A stretch of 64,000 nucleotides of DNA from Leptasterias polaris (taxonomy: Eukaryota > Echinodermata > Asteroidea > Forcipulatida > Asteriidae): assembly GCA_037783415.1 (NCBI GenBank), contig JAZGTN010000089.1, positions 1,488,001 through 1,552,000 on the forward strand. The letters are read 5' to 3'. The notes under the pieces were generated by a model, which saw only the letters and a list, made by a program, of their open reading frames with translations, was not told the DNA's origin and ran no database searches. The stretch's first letter is position 1. Every line of letters begins with the position of its first letter. Below, in pieces: positions 1 through 10,092 of this stretch. Both the position numbers and the translations under genes were made by a program.

Positions 1-1868
1 TAGGGTTTCCTAGATTCGTTCAAGCCCTAAACCCATTTATGACCCGTGTTGTAGACGTTTATGTAGAATATACATAGAGTCATCATTCCTGTCGGCGACT
101 GACACAAGTCTACGTTCATTCACAAGAATCGAAAAGAATTTGTCTTGCTATCAGCGCAGCGTCGTCGTCGTCGTGTAGTCAGATAGTTATTCAGATTTCA
201 CCGTGGACGTAAAGAATATGGGTGCCGTGTTCTTGTCCATGATTTGGGGTGGCAAACTTGTATGCGCTTAGGTCCCGTTCGCCGGGAAAACGACATGTTT
301 AACATTTCTTGTGCAAAGGCATTACTTCAGGAAACCGCGATGTATCAGTTAAAAAACTTGATGGCGATTGCAATAAGGCAATAAAAAGCTGATTGAGGAA
401 AGGAGTGGTAAAGAGAAATTAGTTTTTCCATGGCTAAACGGGCAGTGTTGGATTTGGGGTTGTGGAAGAGACAAAATTACAAAACAATCGTATCCCATAT
501 GAATTGACTGTTTTAGCCTAAACAAATATAACGTATTCGATTGGCATTTCAGGGTAGAACAATTTTTACGATTACGAATTAAATACAACATCATTTTTGT
601 TTACATGCATTTACAGTTAATTTTTAGTAAACACGTAATAATTTCTGAAACAACCATAATAAATGTGAACGGTTCAAAATTTCGCGACACTTTTTGAGGA
701 TGATTTTTCAACATTTATCCGAACCGTAATAATGTAGATGTTTAACCGGTTGATCGGATGGTTAACCTTGTGACCGTCACAGGCAGGCTTACAAAGCCTC
801 AGCATTTAAACGTAAACATAAACATTTAAACGTTTAACAGGATTATCATTTGGTTAACCGGGTAACCGTGCAATCGATTTGTTGTGGAACGCCCTCTAGC
901 GTTCAATGTTTTTTGCAAATAATGCCGCAAAAACGATAATGCTGGAAACGATATAGGTGTGTGTGGCAATTATTATGGTCAGCATTTCGCAGCACTTTTC
1001 AAGTGAAATTTTCAATGTTTATCCGAACCGTACAAATGTGAACGTTTAACCGTAAGATCTGTCACTTAACCATGTAACCGTCGCAGGCTTACGTATAAGC
1101 CTGCGCATTCACGGTTATTTTTTTGTAAACGTGTAATCGTAATTCTGAAACAGTTGATGACCCGTGTAACAGCAGTTTCATAAACAACATTTCATGTAAA
1201 AAAAACTGTTTACACAACCAGCATGTGATCAAAAACATTGTGTCTTTCTTCTTTATTGCAGAATTTTGACTTTGCGCACCTGCAAAAGCGAGCATGTTGC
1301 GCAATCGAATTGTTGTGGAACGCCCCCTAGCGTTTAATGTTTCTCACAAATTGCTGCACGCACAGTTGTATTGAAATAACAAAGACTACGAGTCTGTAAA
1401 TTGGGAATGATATTATGTGTGTGTTTTATGGGATATTGTGCTGTGAAAATCGTGATCGCAGTTATTATGGTCAGCATAACACGGCACTTTTTAAGTGAAT
1501 TTTTCAACGTTTATCCGAACCGTACAAATGTGAACGTTAAACCGTAACATCTGTCACTTACCCGTGTAACCGTCACAGGCTTACGTATAAGCCTGAGCAT
1601 TCACGGTAATTTTTTGTCACATACCGTTTCTGAAACAGTTGGTGACCCTTGTAACAGCAGTTTCATAAACAAAATTTGAAGTAAAAAAAAAAACTATTTA
1701 CACAACCATGCATGTGACCTAATATCCTAAGCGTAAAAGTATGAAAGAGTTAAATCCTATATTAAATTGATGCTTGGGAGTACATGAACTTAACTCTCAA
1801 TGTAATTTTTTTTAAAATTCTTAATTAATTAGCCCATTTACAGCGAGGTGAATATTTAATTAGCCAAT
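1..1868. repeat. Non-coding left flank with diverged repeats
   Basis: I see no gene here. A block that includes the motif TTTATCCGAACCGT followed by a short palindromic stretch (GGCTTACGTATAAGCC) occurs near 714, 1018 and 1510 in increasingly similar form. A second motif, GTTGTGGAACGCC, occurs near 878 and 1310. The copies share order and flanks, so this is a small cluster of a diverged repeat with about 300-490 bp spacing. A short GTC run lies near 163-176. If the carboxypeptidase gene is intact, this stretch is intron 3 sequence. Confidence 0.6.
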
Positions 1869-2194
1869 CTTGAGACCACTATATCTCGAAATATATACAA
1901 CCGATCGTCAAACTGTTTTCAGTTATAGACTCCTTGGGCATTGAAGATTAGCCTTGGGTAACCGTGACCTCATGTTGACCTTTGCTTCCGGGTCAACCAG
2001 AAGTTAGACTATATCTCAAGAACTACACAACCGTTTTTCAAACTGTTTTCAGTTATAGACTCCTTGGGCATGGGAGATTAGCCTGGGCTAACCGTGACCC
2101 CATGTTCACCTTTACTTCCGGGTCAACCGGAAGTGGGACCATATCTCAAGAACTAAACACCTGATTTTCATTTTCTTTTCAGTTATAAAACCTT
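1869..2194. repeat. Tandem repeat, about 130-bp unit, 2.5 copies
   Basis: The segment TCAGTTATAGACTCCTTGGG recurs at a spacing of 130 bp (near 1921 and 2051), and a third partial copy starts near 2125 and ends in CAGTTATAAAA. Each unit contains TATATCTC, TTCCGGGTCAACC and a GAAGT tail. The first two copies are highly similar and the third is truncated. No coding potential is evident. Confidence 0.75.
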
Positions 2195-2533
2195 TGAGCG
2201 AAACAATAATACACGGAACAGCTTTGTGTTTGTTAACAAACACCTAATGTCTAGTTAATATCTGTTATTCAATGGTGCGTTGGCCGCTGTATTTACGGAG
2301 ATATTCAGGAAACAAAAACATCAGTTGTGTTATCCAAAGAAATCAACCATAGGAATTTAATTAATATCTCCGTAAATACCGCGGCCGCCATACAATTGAA
2401 TGACATTAAAGATCCTATTGTCGAAAAAATTGATGAACAAATGGCATTTGGTACCACAGCAAAAGCAACGTAATGTTTCCTCAAGTGTTGTTTTTACGGT
2501 TGGGATTTGCCATTTAGAGAAACTGAACAGAGT
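2195..2533. repeat. Left-edge hinge of the tRNA repeat, with an extra inverted arm
   Basis: The stretch 2366-2533 matches the spacer that precedes every plus-strand tRNA of the array. Just upstream, 2271-2312 is the reverse complement of 2365-2399, in both cases around GTATTTACGGAGATATT or its complement. The hinge therefore forms an inverted repeat with arms of about 35-40 bp and a loop of about 50 bp. A perfect palindrome TGTTTGTTAACAAACA lies near 2228. No minus-strand tRNA precedes this copy; it was lost or never present. Confidence 0.65.
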
Positions 2534-2633
2534 TCCCCAGTGGCGCAATTGGTTAGCGCGCGCTACTTATAAACAGTGCACTGAGGCTGTACGAGGCATG
2601 CCGAGGTTGTGAGTTCGAGCCTCACCTGGGGAA
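2534..2633 (+). tRNA. tRNA-Ile(UAU), intron-containing, old-type copy
   Basis: This is the leftmost plus-strand copy. Acceptor TCCCCAG/CTGGGGA, the A box and the B box are intact, and a 26-nt intron follows position 37. The anticodon stem is CGCTA instead of CGGTA, which leaves a C29-C41 mismatch, so function is doubtful. Its 5' flank is nearly the exact reverse complement of the flank of the minus-strand copies. Confidence 0.75.
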
Positions 2634-3710
2634 ACTACCTTTTAGACTACTTTTTCTTAAAACCTTCCTCTATTCATAAAGAATGGAAATAAATGTGAGT
2701 TTGAATTGAAAAAAAAATTGATCACCTAAGATTGATCACACTTTTGCAGCGTGCACTTCTTCGTTGATCTTTAATTTAAAGCGAATTATACCTGAATTGT
2801 ATAATAATGTTAAGTTAAAATTGCCTTTTTCTGAAGACCATCAGCAATATTATAGATGAAACGTTGACGATATAGGAAGAAACGAAATTGACTGCCACAG
2901 GTGAAGCTCGATCTTACAACCTTGTCTAGAATAATCGCAAGACACCCTTTCTAAAGTACCGTGCGTTAACGGAGTTCCCCACTGGGGAAGATGTATACTT
3001 GACCCTCTTCAATTATTATTTCAGAAACTACAACATTAATCTGGAAGGAGTCCATCAGTGTCTTCAAAGTAAAAGGGGTCGCTTCGTGACGGGGCATGGG
3101 GGCAAGATGGAATCACCTTAAGGGACAGGTAAGAGTCCAAGACACTGCAATCTCATCATTTGTCATCCTTAAAGTTACTTAAGATAAAACTGCAGATCAA
3201 AGATCGGATAAAATGAACATTTCCATAATGGACCATTGGAGAACAATTCGCGAAGAACACGTAATTTCCCCTGTGGACCATGAACAGGCAAATCGATTGG
3301 GCCTATTCCACCACAGCTTTTACTTTTAGCAGAAAATTTCCTGCTTGGCACAACACAATTCGCTTTAATAGCAGAAATCGGTTACCAACTATGACAGACC
3401 ATCATTTTTATGAAGAACGAGTCACTCTTGCAGTCCTTAGTTTTCTTCATGTACAGACTGAAGCACCTGGGAAGAGCAAAGAGCTCTCCTCAATAATGTT
3501 ACGGGAGGAGTTTATCTGCGTATTTCAAAAAAATTAAATAAAGGACTGTAATTATTAGTGCAATGTGACTGGTGGCTTAATTTAATTCAAGTTTTACATT
3601 CTTCTGCCAACTGTTTGGGTCTATCGATATCTTTGAGCAGACAAGATCCTGTATTATTGAATATTCATCAAAAACATTGACAACTTTAGAACCTTTAAAC
3701 AAAACATTGT
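2634..3710. repeat. Long linker module L1 of the old tRNA repeat unit
   Basis: This linker between a plus and a minus tRNA is 1,077 bp, against about 190 bp in the core array. It shares its outer ends with the short linker (AAATAAATGTGAGTTT on the left, TTTAAACAAAACATTG on the right). The middle holds a decayed tRNA (2895-2988) and an exon-like conserved segment. Related modules are 4181-5384 and 36509-37781. L1 lacks about 180 bp that the other two have, replaced by a short junction near 3455-3470. Confidence 0.8.
2895..2988 (-). pseudogene. Decayed tRNA-Ile(UAU) fossil in L1
   Basis: Read on the minus strand, this aligns end to end with the array tRNA: CCCAGTGGGGAACTCC replaces the 5' part, the GGTACTTTAG region replaces the anticodon arm, and AAGATCGAGCTTCACCTGTGG replaces the T arm only in part. 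D arm, intron and anticodon are scrambled, and the B box is damaged. It occurs at the same place in all three long linkers, so it predates their duplication. Confidence 0.65.
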
Positions 3711-3810
3711 TTCCCCAGGTGAGGCTCGAACTCACAACCTCGGCATGCCTCGAACAGCCTCAGTGCACTGTTTATAAGTACCGCGCGCTAACCAATTGCG
3801 CCACTGGGGA
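3711..3810 (-). tRNA. tRNA-Ile(UAU), intron-containing
   Basis: Mature sequence equals the array consensus and the intron is 26 nt. It sits in the first old-type unit, and its partner on the plus strand is the degenerate copy at 4081. Confidence 0.93.
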
Positions 3811-4080
3811 ACTCTGTACAGTTTCTCTAGATGGCAATTCCCAACCTGGGGGAAACAAAAACATCAGTTGTGTTATCCAAAGAAATCAAACATAGGAATT
3901 TACTGAATATCTCCGTAAATACAGCGGCCAACGAACCATTGAATGACATATATTAAAAATCCTATTGTCGAAAAAATGGAGGAACAAATGGCATTTGGTA
4001 CCACAGCAAAAGCAACGTAATGTTTCCTCAAGTGTTGTTTTTACGGTTGGAAATTGCCATTTAGAGAAACTGTACAGAGT

Positions 4081-4180
4081 TTCCCAGTGGCGCAATTGGT
4101 TAGCACACGGTACTTATAAACAGTGCACTGAGGCTGTACGAGACATGCCGAGGTTGTGAGTTCGAGCCTCACATGGGGAA
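4081..4180 (+). pseudogene. Degenerate tRNA-Ile(UAU) copy
   Basis: The copy is full length, but the acceptor stem is TTCCCAG/ATGGGGA (a G7-A66 mismatch and a wobble) and the D stem 3' strand reads GCAC instead of GCGC. The anticodon TAT and the 26-nt intron remain. I judge it a pseudogene or a weak gene. Confidence 0.65.
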
Positions 4181-5384
4181 ACTACCTTTTAGACAATTTT
4201 TTCTATAAACCTTCCTCAATTTCATGAAGTATGGAAATAAATGTGAGTTTGAATTGAAATAAAAATAAAAATGCCTTTGATCACCTAAGATTGTGAAGTA
4301 AAAATTGCCCTTTTTGAAGACCATCAACAATATTATAGATGAAACGTTGACGATGTTAGGAAGAAACTAAATTGACTGCCACAGGTGAAGCTCGATCTTA
4401 CAACCTTGTCTAGAATAATCGCAAGACACCCTTTTCTAAAGTACCGTGCGTTAAGGGAGTTCCCCACTGGGGAAGATGTATACTTGACCCTCTTCAATTA
4501 TTATTTCAGAAACTACAACATCAATCTGGAAGGAGTCCATCAGTGTCTTCAAAGTGAAAGGGGTCGCTTCGTGACGGGGCATGGGGGCAAGATGGAATCA
4601 CCTGAAGGGACAGGTAAGAGTCCAAGACACTGCAATCTCATCATTTGTCATCCTTAAAGTTACTTAAGATAAAACTGCAGATCATAGATCTGATAAAAAT
4701 AACATTTCCATGGGGGACCCTTGGAGAATAATTCGCGAAGAACACGTAATTTCCTCTGTGGACCATGACCAGGCAAATCAACCAGGGCCTAATTCCATCA
4801 TAGATTTTAGAAGGTTTCCTGCTTGGCACAACAAATCTCGCTTAGCAGAAATCGGTTACATATGACAGACCATCATTTTTGTGAACAACGAGTCACTCTT
4901 GCAGTCCTTAATTTTCATCTTGTACAGAACAACCCCCCTTAAAATCCTCCAAAGGGTTCCTGAGATTCTCAGAACACAATGAATACACATCAGGAGGGAG
5001 GGGGAGCACCATGCCACACGGACCACCAAGTGAATCCGATCGTGCAATCCGGTTTGCGTCAGAGGGTCTTATGCATATGCTTAAATTTAATTTCGACAAC
5101 AATCAGATTTTACAAATTTCACTCCTAAGGCTCGCTTGATCTGGGAAGAGCAAAGAGCTCTCCTCAATAATGTTACGGGAGGAGTTTATCTGCGTATTTC
5201 AAAAAAATTAAATAAAGGACTGTAATTATTATTGCAATGTGACTGGTGGCTTAATTTAATTCAAGTTTTACATTCTTCTGCCAACTGTTTGGGTCTATCG
5301 ATATCTTTGAGCAGACAAGATCCTGTATTATTGAATATTCATCAAAAACATTGACAACTTTAGAACCTTTAAACAAAACGTTGT
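4181..5384. repeat. Long linker module L2 of the old tRNA repeat unit
   Basis: This 1,204-bp linker is homologous to L1 (2634-3710) and L3 (36509-37781). It contains the decayed tRNA 4379-4473, the exon-like segment 4509-4612 and a segment at about 4908-5102 that is open on the minus strand in both L2 and L3. The repeat period between the two old minus-strand tRNAs (3711 and 5385) is 1,674 bp. Confidence 0.8.
4379..4473 (-). pseudogene. Decayed tRNA-Ile(UAU) fossil in L2
   Basis: Same fossil as in L1, recognisable by the shared 5' end (TCCCCAGTGGGG on the minus strand) and the T-arm remnant. The D stem and intron are not recoverable. Confidence 0.65.
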
Positions 5385-5484
5385 TTCCCCAAGTGAGGCT
5401 CGAACTCACAACCTCGGCATGCCTCGAACAGCCTCAGTGCACTGTTTATAAGTACCGCGCGCTAACCAATTGCGCCACTGGGGA
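5385..5484 (-). tRNA. tRNA-Ile(UAU), intron-containing
   Basis: As consensus except C66 to U (G7-U66 wobble). It is the last minus copy before the core array begins; its plus partner is truncated. Confidence 0.88.
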
Positions 5485-5750
5485 ACTCTGTACATTTTCT
5501 CCAAATGGCAAATCCCAACCGTAAAAACAACACTTGGGGAAACAAAAACATCAGTTGTGTTATCCAAAGAAATCAACCATAGGAGTTTACCGAATATCTC
5601 CGTAAATACCGCGGCCGCCATACAATTGAATTTCATTAAAGATCCTATTGTCGAAAAAATGGAGGAACAAATGGCATTTGGTACCACAGCTACAGCAACG
5701 TAATGTTCCGCAAGTGTTGTTTTTACGGTTGGAAATTGCCTTTCAGCCTA

Positions 5751-5797
5751 CTGTTCGAGGCATGCCGAGGTTGTGAGTTCGAGCCTCACCTGGGGAA
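5751..5797 (+). pseudogene. Truncated tRNA-Ile(UAU), 3' half only
   Basis: Only the end of the intron, the 3' anticodon strand, the T arm and the acceptor 3' strand remain. The upstream flank CAGCCTA joins directly to CTGTTCGAGG, so a deletion of about 64 bp removed the 5' half, including the A box. Confidence 0.9.
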
Positions 5798-5987
5798 ACT
5801 ACTTTTTAAACCAATTTTTCTCAAACCTTCCTCAATTCATGAAGTATGGAAATAAATGTGAGTTTAAATTGATAAAAAAAATGCCTTTGATCACCAATGA
5901 CTGATCACACTCTTGCATTGTGCACTTCTTCGTTGATCTTTAATCAAAAGGGAATTATACCTGAATTGAATTTAAACAAAACATTGT

Positions 5988-6087
5988 TTCCCCAGGTGAG
6001 GCTCGAACTCACAACCTCGGCATGCCTCGAACAGCCTCAGTGCACTGTTTATAACTACCGCGCGCTAACCAATTGCGCCACTGGGGA
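5988..6087 (-). tRNA. tRNA-Ile(UAU), unit 1 minus
   Basis: Loop position 32 is G instead of C; otherwise consensus. Confidence 0.85.
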
Positions 6088-6364
6088 ACTCTGTACAGTT
6101 TCTCCAAATGGCAAATCCCAACCGTAAAAACAACACTTGGGGAAACAAAAACATCAGTTGTGTTATCCAAAGAAATCAACCATAGGAGTTTACCGAATAT
6201 CTCCGTAAATACCGCGGCCGCCATACAATTGAATTTCATTAAAGATCCTATTGTCGAAAAAATGGAGGAACAAATGGCATTTGGTACCACAGCTACAGCA
6301 ACGTAATGTTCCGCAAGTGTTGTTTTTACGGTTGGAAATTGCCTTTCAGCCTACCGAACAGAGT

Positions 6365-6465
6365 TCCCCAGTGGCGCAATTGGTTAGCGCGCGGTACTTA
6401 TATAAAAGTGCACTGAGGCTGTTCGAGACATGCCGAGGTTGTGAGTTCGAGCCTCACCTGGGGAA
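6365..6465 (+). tRNA. tRNA-Ile(UAU), unit 1 plus
   Basis: Mature sequence as consensus. The intron is 27 nt with start TAAAAG and end GAGAC. Confidence 0.9.
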
Positions 6466-6655
6466 ACTACTTTTTAAACCAATTTTTCTCAAACCTTCCT
6501 CAATTCATGAAGTATGGAAATAAATGTGAGTTTAAATTGAAAAAAAAAATGCCTTTGATCACCAATGACTGATCACACTCTTGCATTGTGCACTTCTTCG
6601 TTGATCTTTAATCAAAAGGGAATTATACCTGAATTGAATTTAAACAAAACATTGT

Positions 6656-6755
6656 TTCCCCAGGTGAGGCTCGAACTCACAACCTCGGCATGCCTCGAAC
6701 AGCCTCAGTGCACAGTTTATAAGTACCGCGCGCTAACCAATTGCGCCACTGGGGA
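6656..6755 (-). tRNA. tRNA-Ile(UAU), unit 2 minus
   Basis: Mature sequence as consensus; one change in the intron palindrome. Confidence 0.92.
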
Positions 6756-7032
6756 ACTCTGTACAGTTTCTCCAAATGGCAAATCCCAATCGTAAAAACA
6801 ACACTTGGGGAAACAAAAACATCAGTTGTGTTATCCAAAGAAATCAACCATAGGAGTTTACCGAATATCTCCGTAAATACCGCGGCCGCCATACAATTGA
6901 ATTTCATTAAAGATCCTATAGTCGAAAAAATGGAGGAACAAATGGCATTTGGTACCACAGCTACAGCAACGTAATGTTCCGCAAGTGTTGTTTTTACGGT
7001 TGGAAATTGCCTTTCAGCCTACCGAACAGAGT

Positions 7033-7133
7033 TCCCCAGTGGCGCAATTGGTTAGCGCGGGGTACTTATATAACAGTGCACTGAGGCTGTTCGAGGCATG
7101 CCGAGGTTGTGAGTTCGAGCATCACTTGGGGAA
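7033..7133 (+). tRNA. tRNA-Ile(UAU), unit 2 plus, variant
   Basis: G27 faces G43, and C61 is A, so one anticodon-stem and one T-stem pair are lost. The intron is 27 nt. Doubtful function. Confidence 0.65.
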
Positions 7134-7322
7134 ACTACTTTTTAAACCAATTTTTCTCAAACCTTCCTCAATTCATGAAGTATGGAAATAAATGTGAGTT
7201 TAAATTGATAAAAAAATGCCTTTGATCACCAAAGATTGATCACACTCTTGCATTGTGCACTTCTTCGTTGATCTTTAATCAAAAGGGAATTATACCTGAA
7301 TTGAATTTAAACAAAACATTGT

Positions 7323-7422
7323 TTCCCCAGGTGAGGCTCGAACTCACAACCTCGGCATGCCTCGAACAGCCTCAGTGCACTGTTTATAAGTACCGCGCGC
7401 TAACCAATTGCGCCACTGGGGA
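7323..7422 (-). tRNA. tRNA-Ile(UAU), unit 3 minus
   Basis: Consensus. Confidence 0.93.
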
Positions 7423-7699
7423 ACTCTGTACAGTTTCTCCAAATGGCAAATCCCAACCGTAAAAACAACACTTGGGGAAACAAAAACATCAGTTGTGTTA
7501 TCCAAAGAAATCAACCATAGGAGTTTACCGAATATCTCCGTAAATACCGCGGCCGCCATACAATTGAATGACATTAAAGATCCTATTGTCGAAAAAATGG
7601 AGGTACAAATGGCATTTGGTACCACAGCTACAGCAACGTAATGTTCCGCAAGTGTTGTTTTTACGGTTGGAAATTGCCTTTCAGCCTACCGAACAGAGT

Positions 7700-7800
7700 T
7701 CCCCAGTGGCGCAATTGGTTAGCGCGGGGTACTTATTTAACAGTGCACTGAGGCTGTTCGAGGCATGCCGAGGTTGTGAGTTCGAGCCTCACTTGGGGTA
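7700..7800 (+). tRNA. tRNA-Ile(UAU), unit 3 plus, variant
   Basis: G27-G43 mismatch, position 37 is T, and the acceptor end TTGGGGT loses the 1-72 pair. The intron is 27 nt. Confidence 0.6.
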
Positions 7801-7989
7801 ACTACTTTTTAAACCAATTTTTCTCAAACCTTCCTCAATTCATGAAGTATGGAAATAAATGTGAGTTTAAATTGATAAAAAAATGCCTTTGATCACCAAA
7901 GATTGATCACACTCTTGCATTGTGCACTTCTTCGTTGATCTTTAATCAAAAGGGAATTATACCTGAATTGAATTTAAACAAAACATTGT

Positions 7990-8089
7990 TTCCCCAGGTG
8001 AGGCTCGAACTCACAACCTCGGCATGCCTCGAACAGCCTCAGTGCACTGTTTATAAGTACCGCGCGCTAACCAATTGCGCCACTGGGGA
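7990..8089 (-). tRNA. tRNA-Ile(UAU), unit 4 minus
   Basis: Consensus. Confidence 0.93.
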
Positions 8090-8366
8090 ACTCTGTACAG
8101 TTTCTCCAAATGGCAAATCCCAACCGTAAAAACAACACTTGGGGAAACAAAAACATCAGTTGTGTTATCCAAAGAAATCAACCATAGGAGTTTACCGAAT
8201 ATCTCCGTAAATACCGCGGCCGCCATACAATTGAATTTCATTAAAGATCCTATTGTCGAAAAAATGGAGGAACAAATGGCATTTGGTACCACAGCTACAG
8301 CAACGTAATGTTCCGCAAGTGTTGTTTTTACGGTTGGAAATTGCCTTTCAGCCTACCGAACAGAGT

Positions 8367-8467
8367 TCCCCAGTGGCGCAATTGGTTAGCGCGCGGTACT
8401 TATATAAAAGTGCACTGAGGCTGTTCGAGACATGCCGAGGTTGTGAGTTCGAGCCTCACCTGGGGAA
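8367..8467 (+). tRNA. tRNA-Ile(UAU), unit 4 plus
   Basis: Mature consensus; 27-nt TAAAAG-type intron as in unit 1. Confidence 0.9.
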
Positions 8468-8658
8468 ACTACTTTTTAAACCAATTTTTCTCAAACCTTC
8501 CTCAATTCATGAAGTATGGAAATAAATGTGTGTTTAAATTGATTAAAAAAAATTCCTTTGATCACCAATGACTGATCACACTCTTGCATTGTGCACTTCT
8601 TCGTTGATCTTTAATCAAAAGGGAATTATACCTGAATTGAATTTAAAGAAAACATTGT

Positions 8659-8758
8659 TTCCCCAGGTGAGGCTCGAACTCACAACCTCGGCATGCCTCG
8701 AACAGCCTCAGTGCACAGTTTATAAGTACCGCGCGCTAACCAATTGCGCCACTGGAGA
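8659..8758 (-). tRNA. tRNA-Ile(UAU), unit 5 minus
   Basis: C3 is U (a U-G wobble in the acceptor stem); same intron change as unit 2. Confidence 0.85.
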
Positions 8759-9035
8759 ACTCTGTACAGTTTCTCCAAATGGCAAATCCCAACCGTAAAA
8801 ACAACACTTGGGGAAACAAAAACATCAGTTGTGTTATCCAAAGAAATCAACCATAGGAGTTTACCGAATATCTCCGTAAATACCGCGGCCGCCATACAAT
8901 TGAATTTCATTAAAGATCCTATAGTCGAAAAAATGGAGGAACAAATGGCATTTGGTACCACAGCTACAGCAACGTAATGTTCCGCAAGTGTTGTTTTTAC
9001 GGTTGGAAATTGCCTTTCAGCCCACCGAACAGAGT

Positions 9036-9135
9036 TCCCCAGTGGCGCAATTGGTTAACGCGCGGTACTTATAAACAGTGCACTGAGGCTGTTCGAGGCA
9101 TGCCGCGGTTGTGAGTTCGAGCCTCACCTGGGGAA
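9036..9135 (+). tRNA. tRNA-Ile(UAU), unit 5 plus, variant
   Basis: G22 is A, which breaks one D-stem pair, and A44 is C. The intron is 26 nt. Confidence 0.75.
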
Positions 9136-9325
9136 ACTACTTTTTAAACCAATTTTTCTCAAACCTTCCTCAATTTCATGAAGTATGGAAATAAATGTGA
9201 GTTTAAATTGATAAAAAAATGCCCTTGATCACCAAAGATTGATCACACTCTTGCATTGTGCACTTCTTCGTTGATCTTTAATCTAAAGGGAATTATACCT
9301 GAATTGAATTTAAACAAAACATTGT

Positions 9326-9425
9326 TTCCCCAGGTGAGGCTCGGACTCACAACCTCGGCATGCCTCGAACAGCCTCAGTGCACTGTTTATAAGTACCGCG
9401 CGCTAACCAATTGCGCCACTGGGGA
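9326..9425 (-). tRNA. tRNA-Ile(UAU), unit 6 minus, variant
   Basis: U55 is C, which damages both the T loop and the B box (GTCCGAGCC). Confidence 0.7.
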
Positions 9426-9702
9426 ACTCTGTACAATTTCTCCAAATGGCAAATCCCAACCGTAAAAACAACACTTGGGGAAACTAAAACATCAGTTGTG
9501 TTATCCAAAGAAATCAACCATAGGAGTTAACCGAATATCTCCGTAAATACCGCGGCCGCCATACAATTGAATGACATTAAAGATCCTATTGTCGAAAAAA
9601 GGGAGGTACAAATGGCATTTGGTACCACAGCTACAGCAACGTAATGTTCCGCAAGTGTTGTTTTTACGGTTGGAAATTGCCTTTCAGCCTACCGAACAGA
9701 GT

Positions 9703-9803
9703 TCCCCAGTGGCGCAATTGGTTAGCGCGGGGTACTTATTTAACAGTGCACTGAGGCTGTTCGAGGCATGCCGAGGTTGTGAGTTCGAGCCTCACTTGGG
9801 GTA
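9703..9803 (+). tRNA. tRNA-Ile(UAU), unit 6 plus, variant
   Basis: Same variant as unit 3 plus (G27, T37, lost 1-72 pair). Confidence 0.6.
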
Positions 9804-9992
9804 ACTACTTTTTAAACCAATTTTTCTCAAACCTTCCTCAATTCATGAAGTATGGAAATAAATGTGAGTTTAAATTGATAAAAAAATGCCTTTGATCACC
9901 AAAGATTGATCACACTCTTGCATTGTGCACTTCTTCGTTGATCTTTAATCAAAAGGGAATTATACCTGAATTGAATTTAAACAAAACATTGT

Positions 9993-10092
9993 TTCCCCAG
10001 GTGAGGCTCGAACTCACAACCTCGGCATGCCTCGAACAGCCTCAGTGCACTGTTTATAACTACCGCGCGCTAACCAATTGCGCCACTGGGGA
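9993..10092 (-). tRNA. tRNA-Ile(UAU), unit 7 minus
   Basis: C32 is G, as in unit 1. Confidence 0.85.

Noticed and set aside
1..36. Telomere-like words TAGGGTTT and CCCTAAACCC at the left edge
   Set aside because: Only single copies, in inverted orientation; no tandem telomeric repeat.
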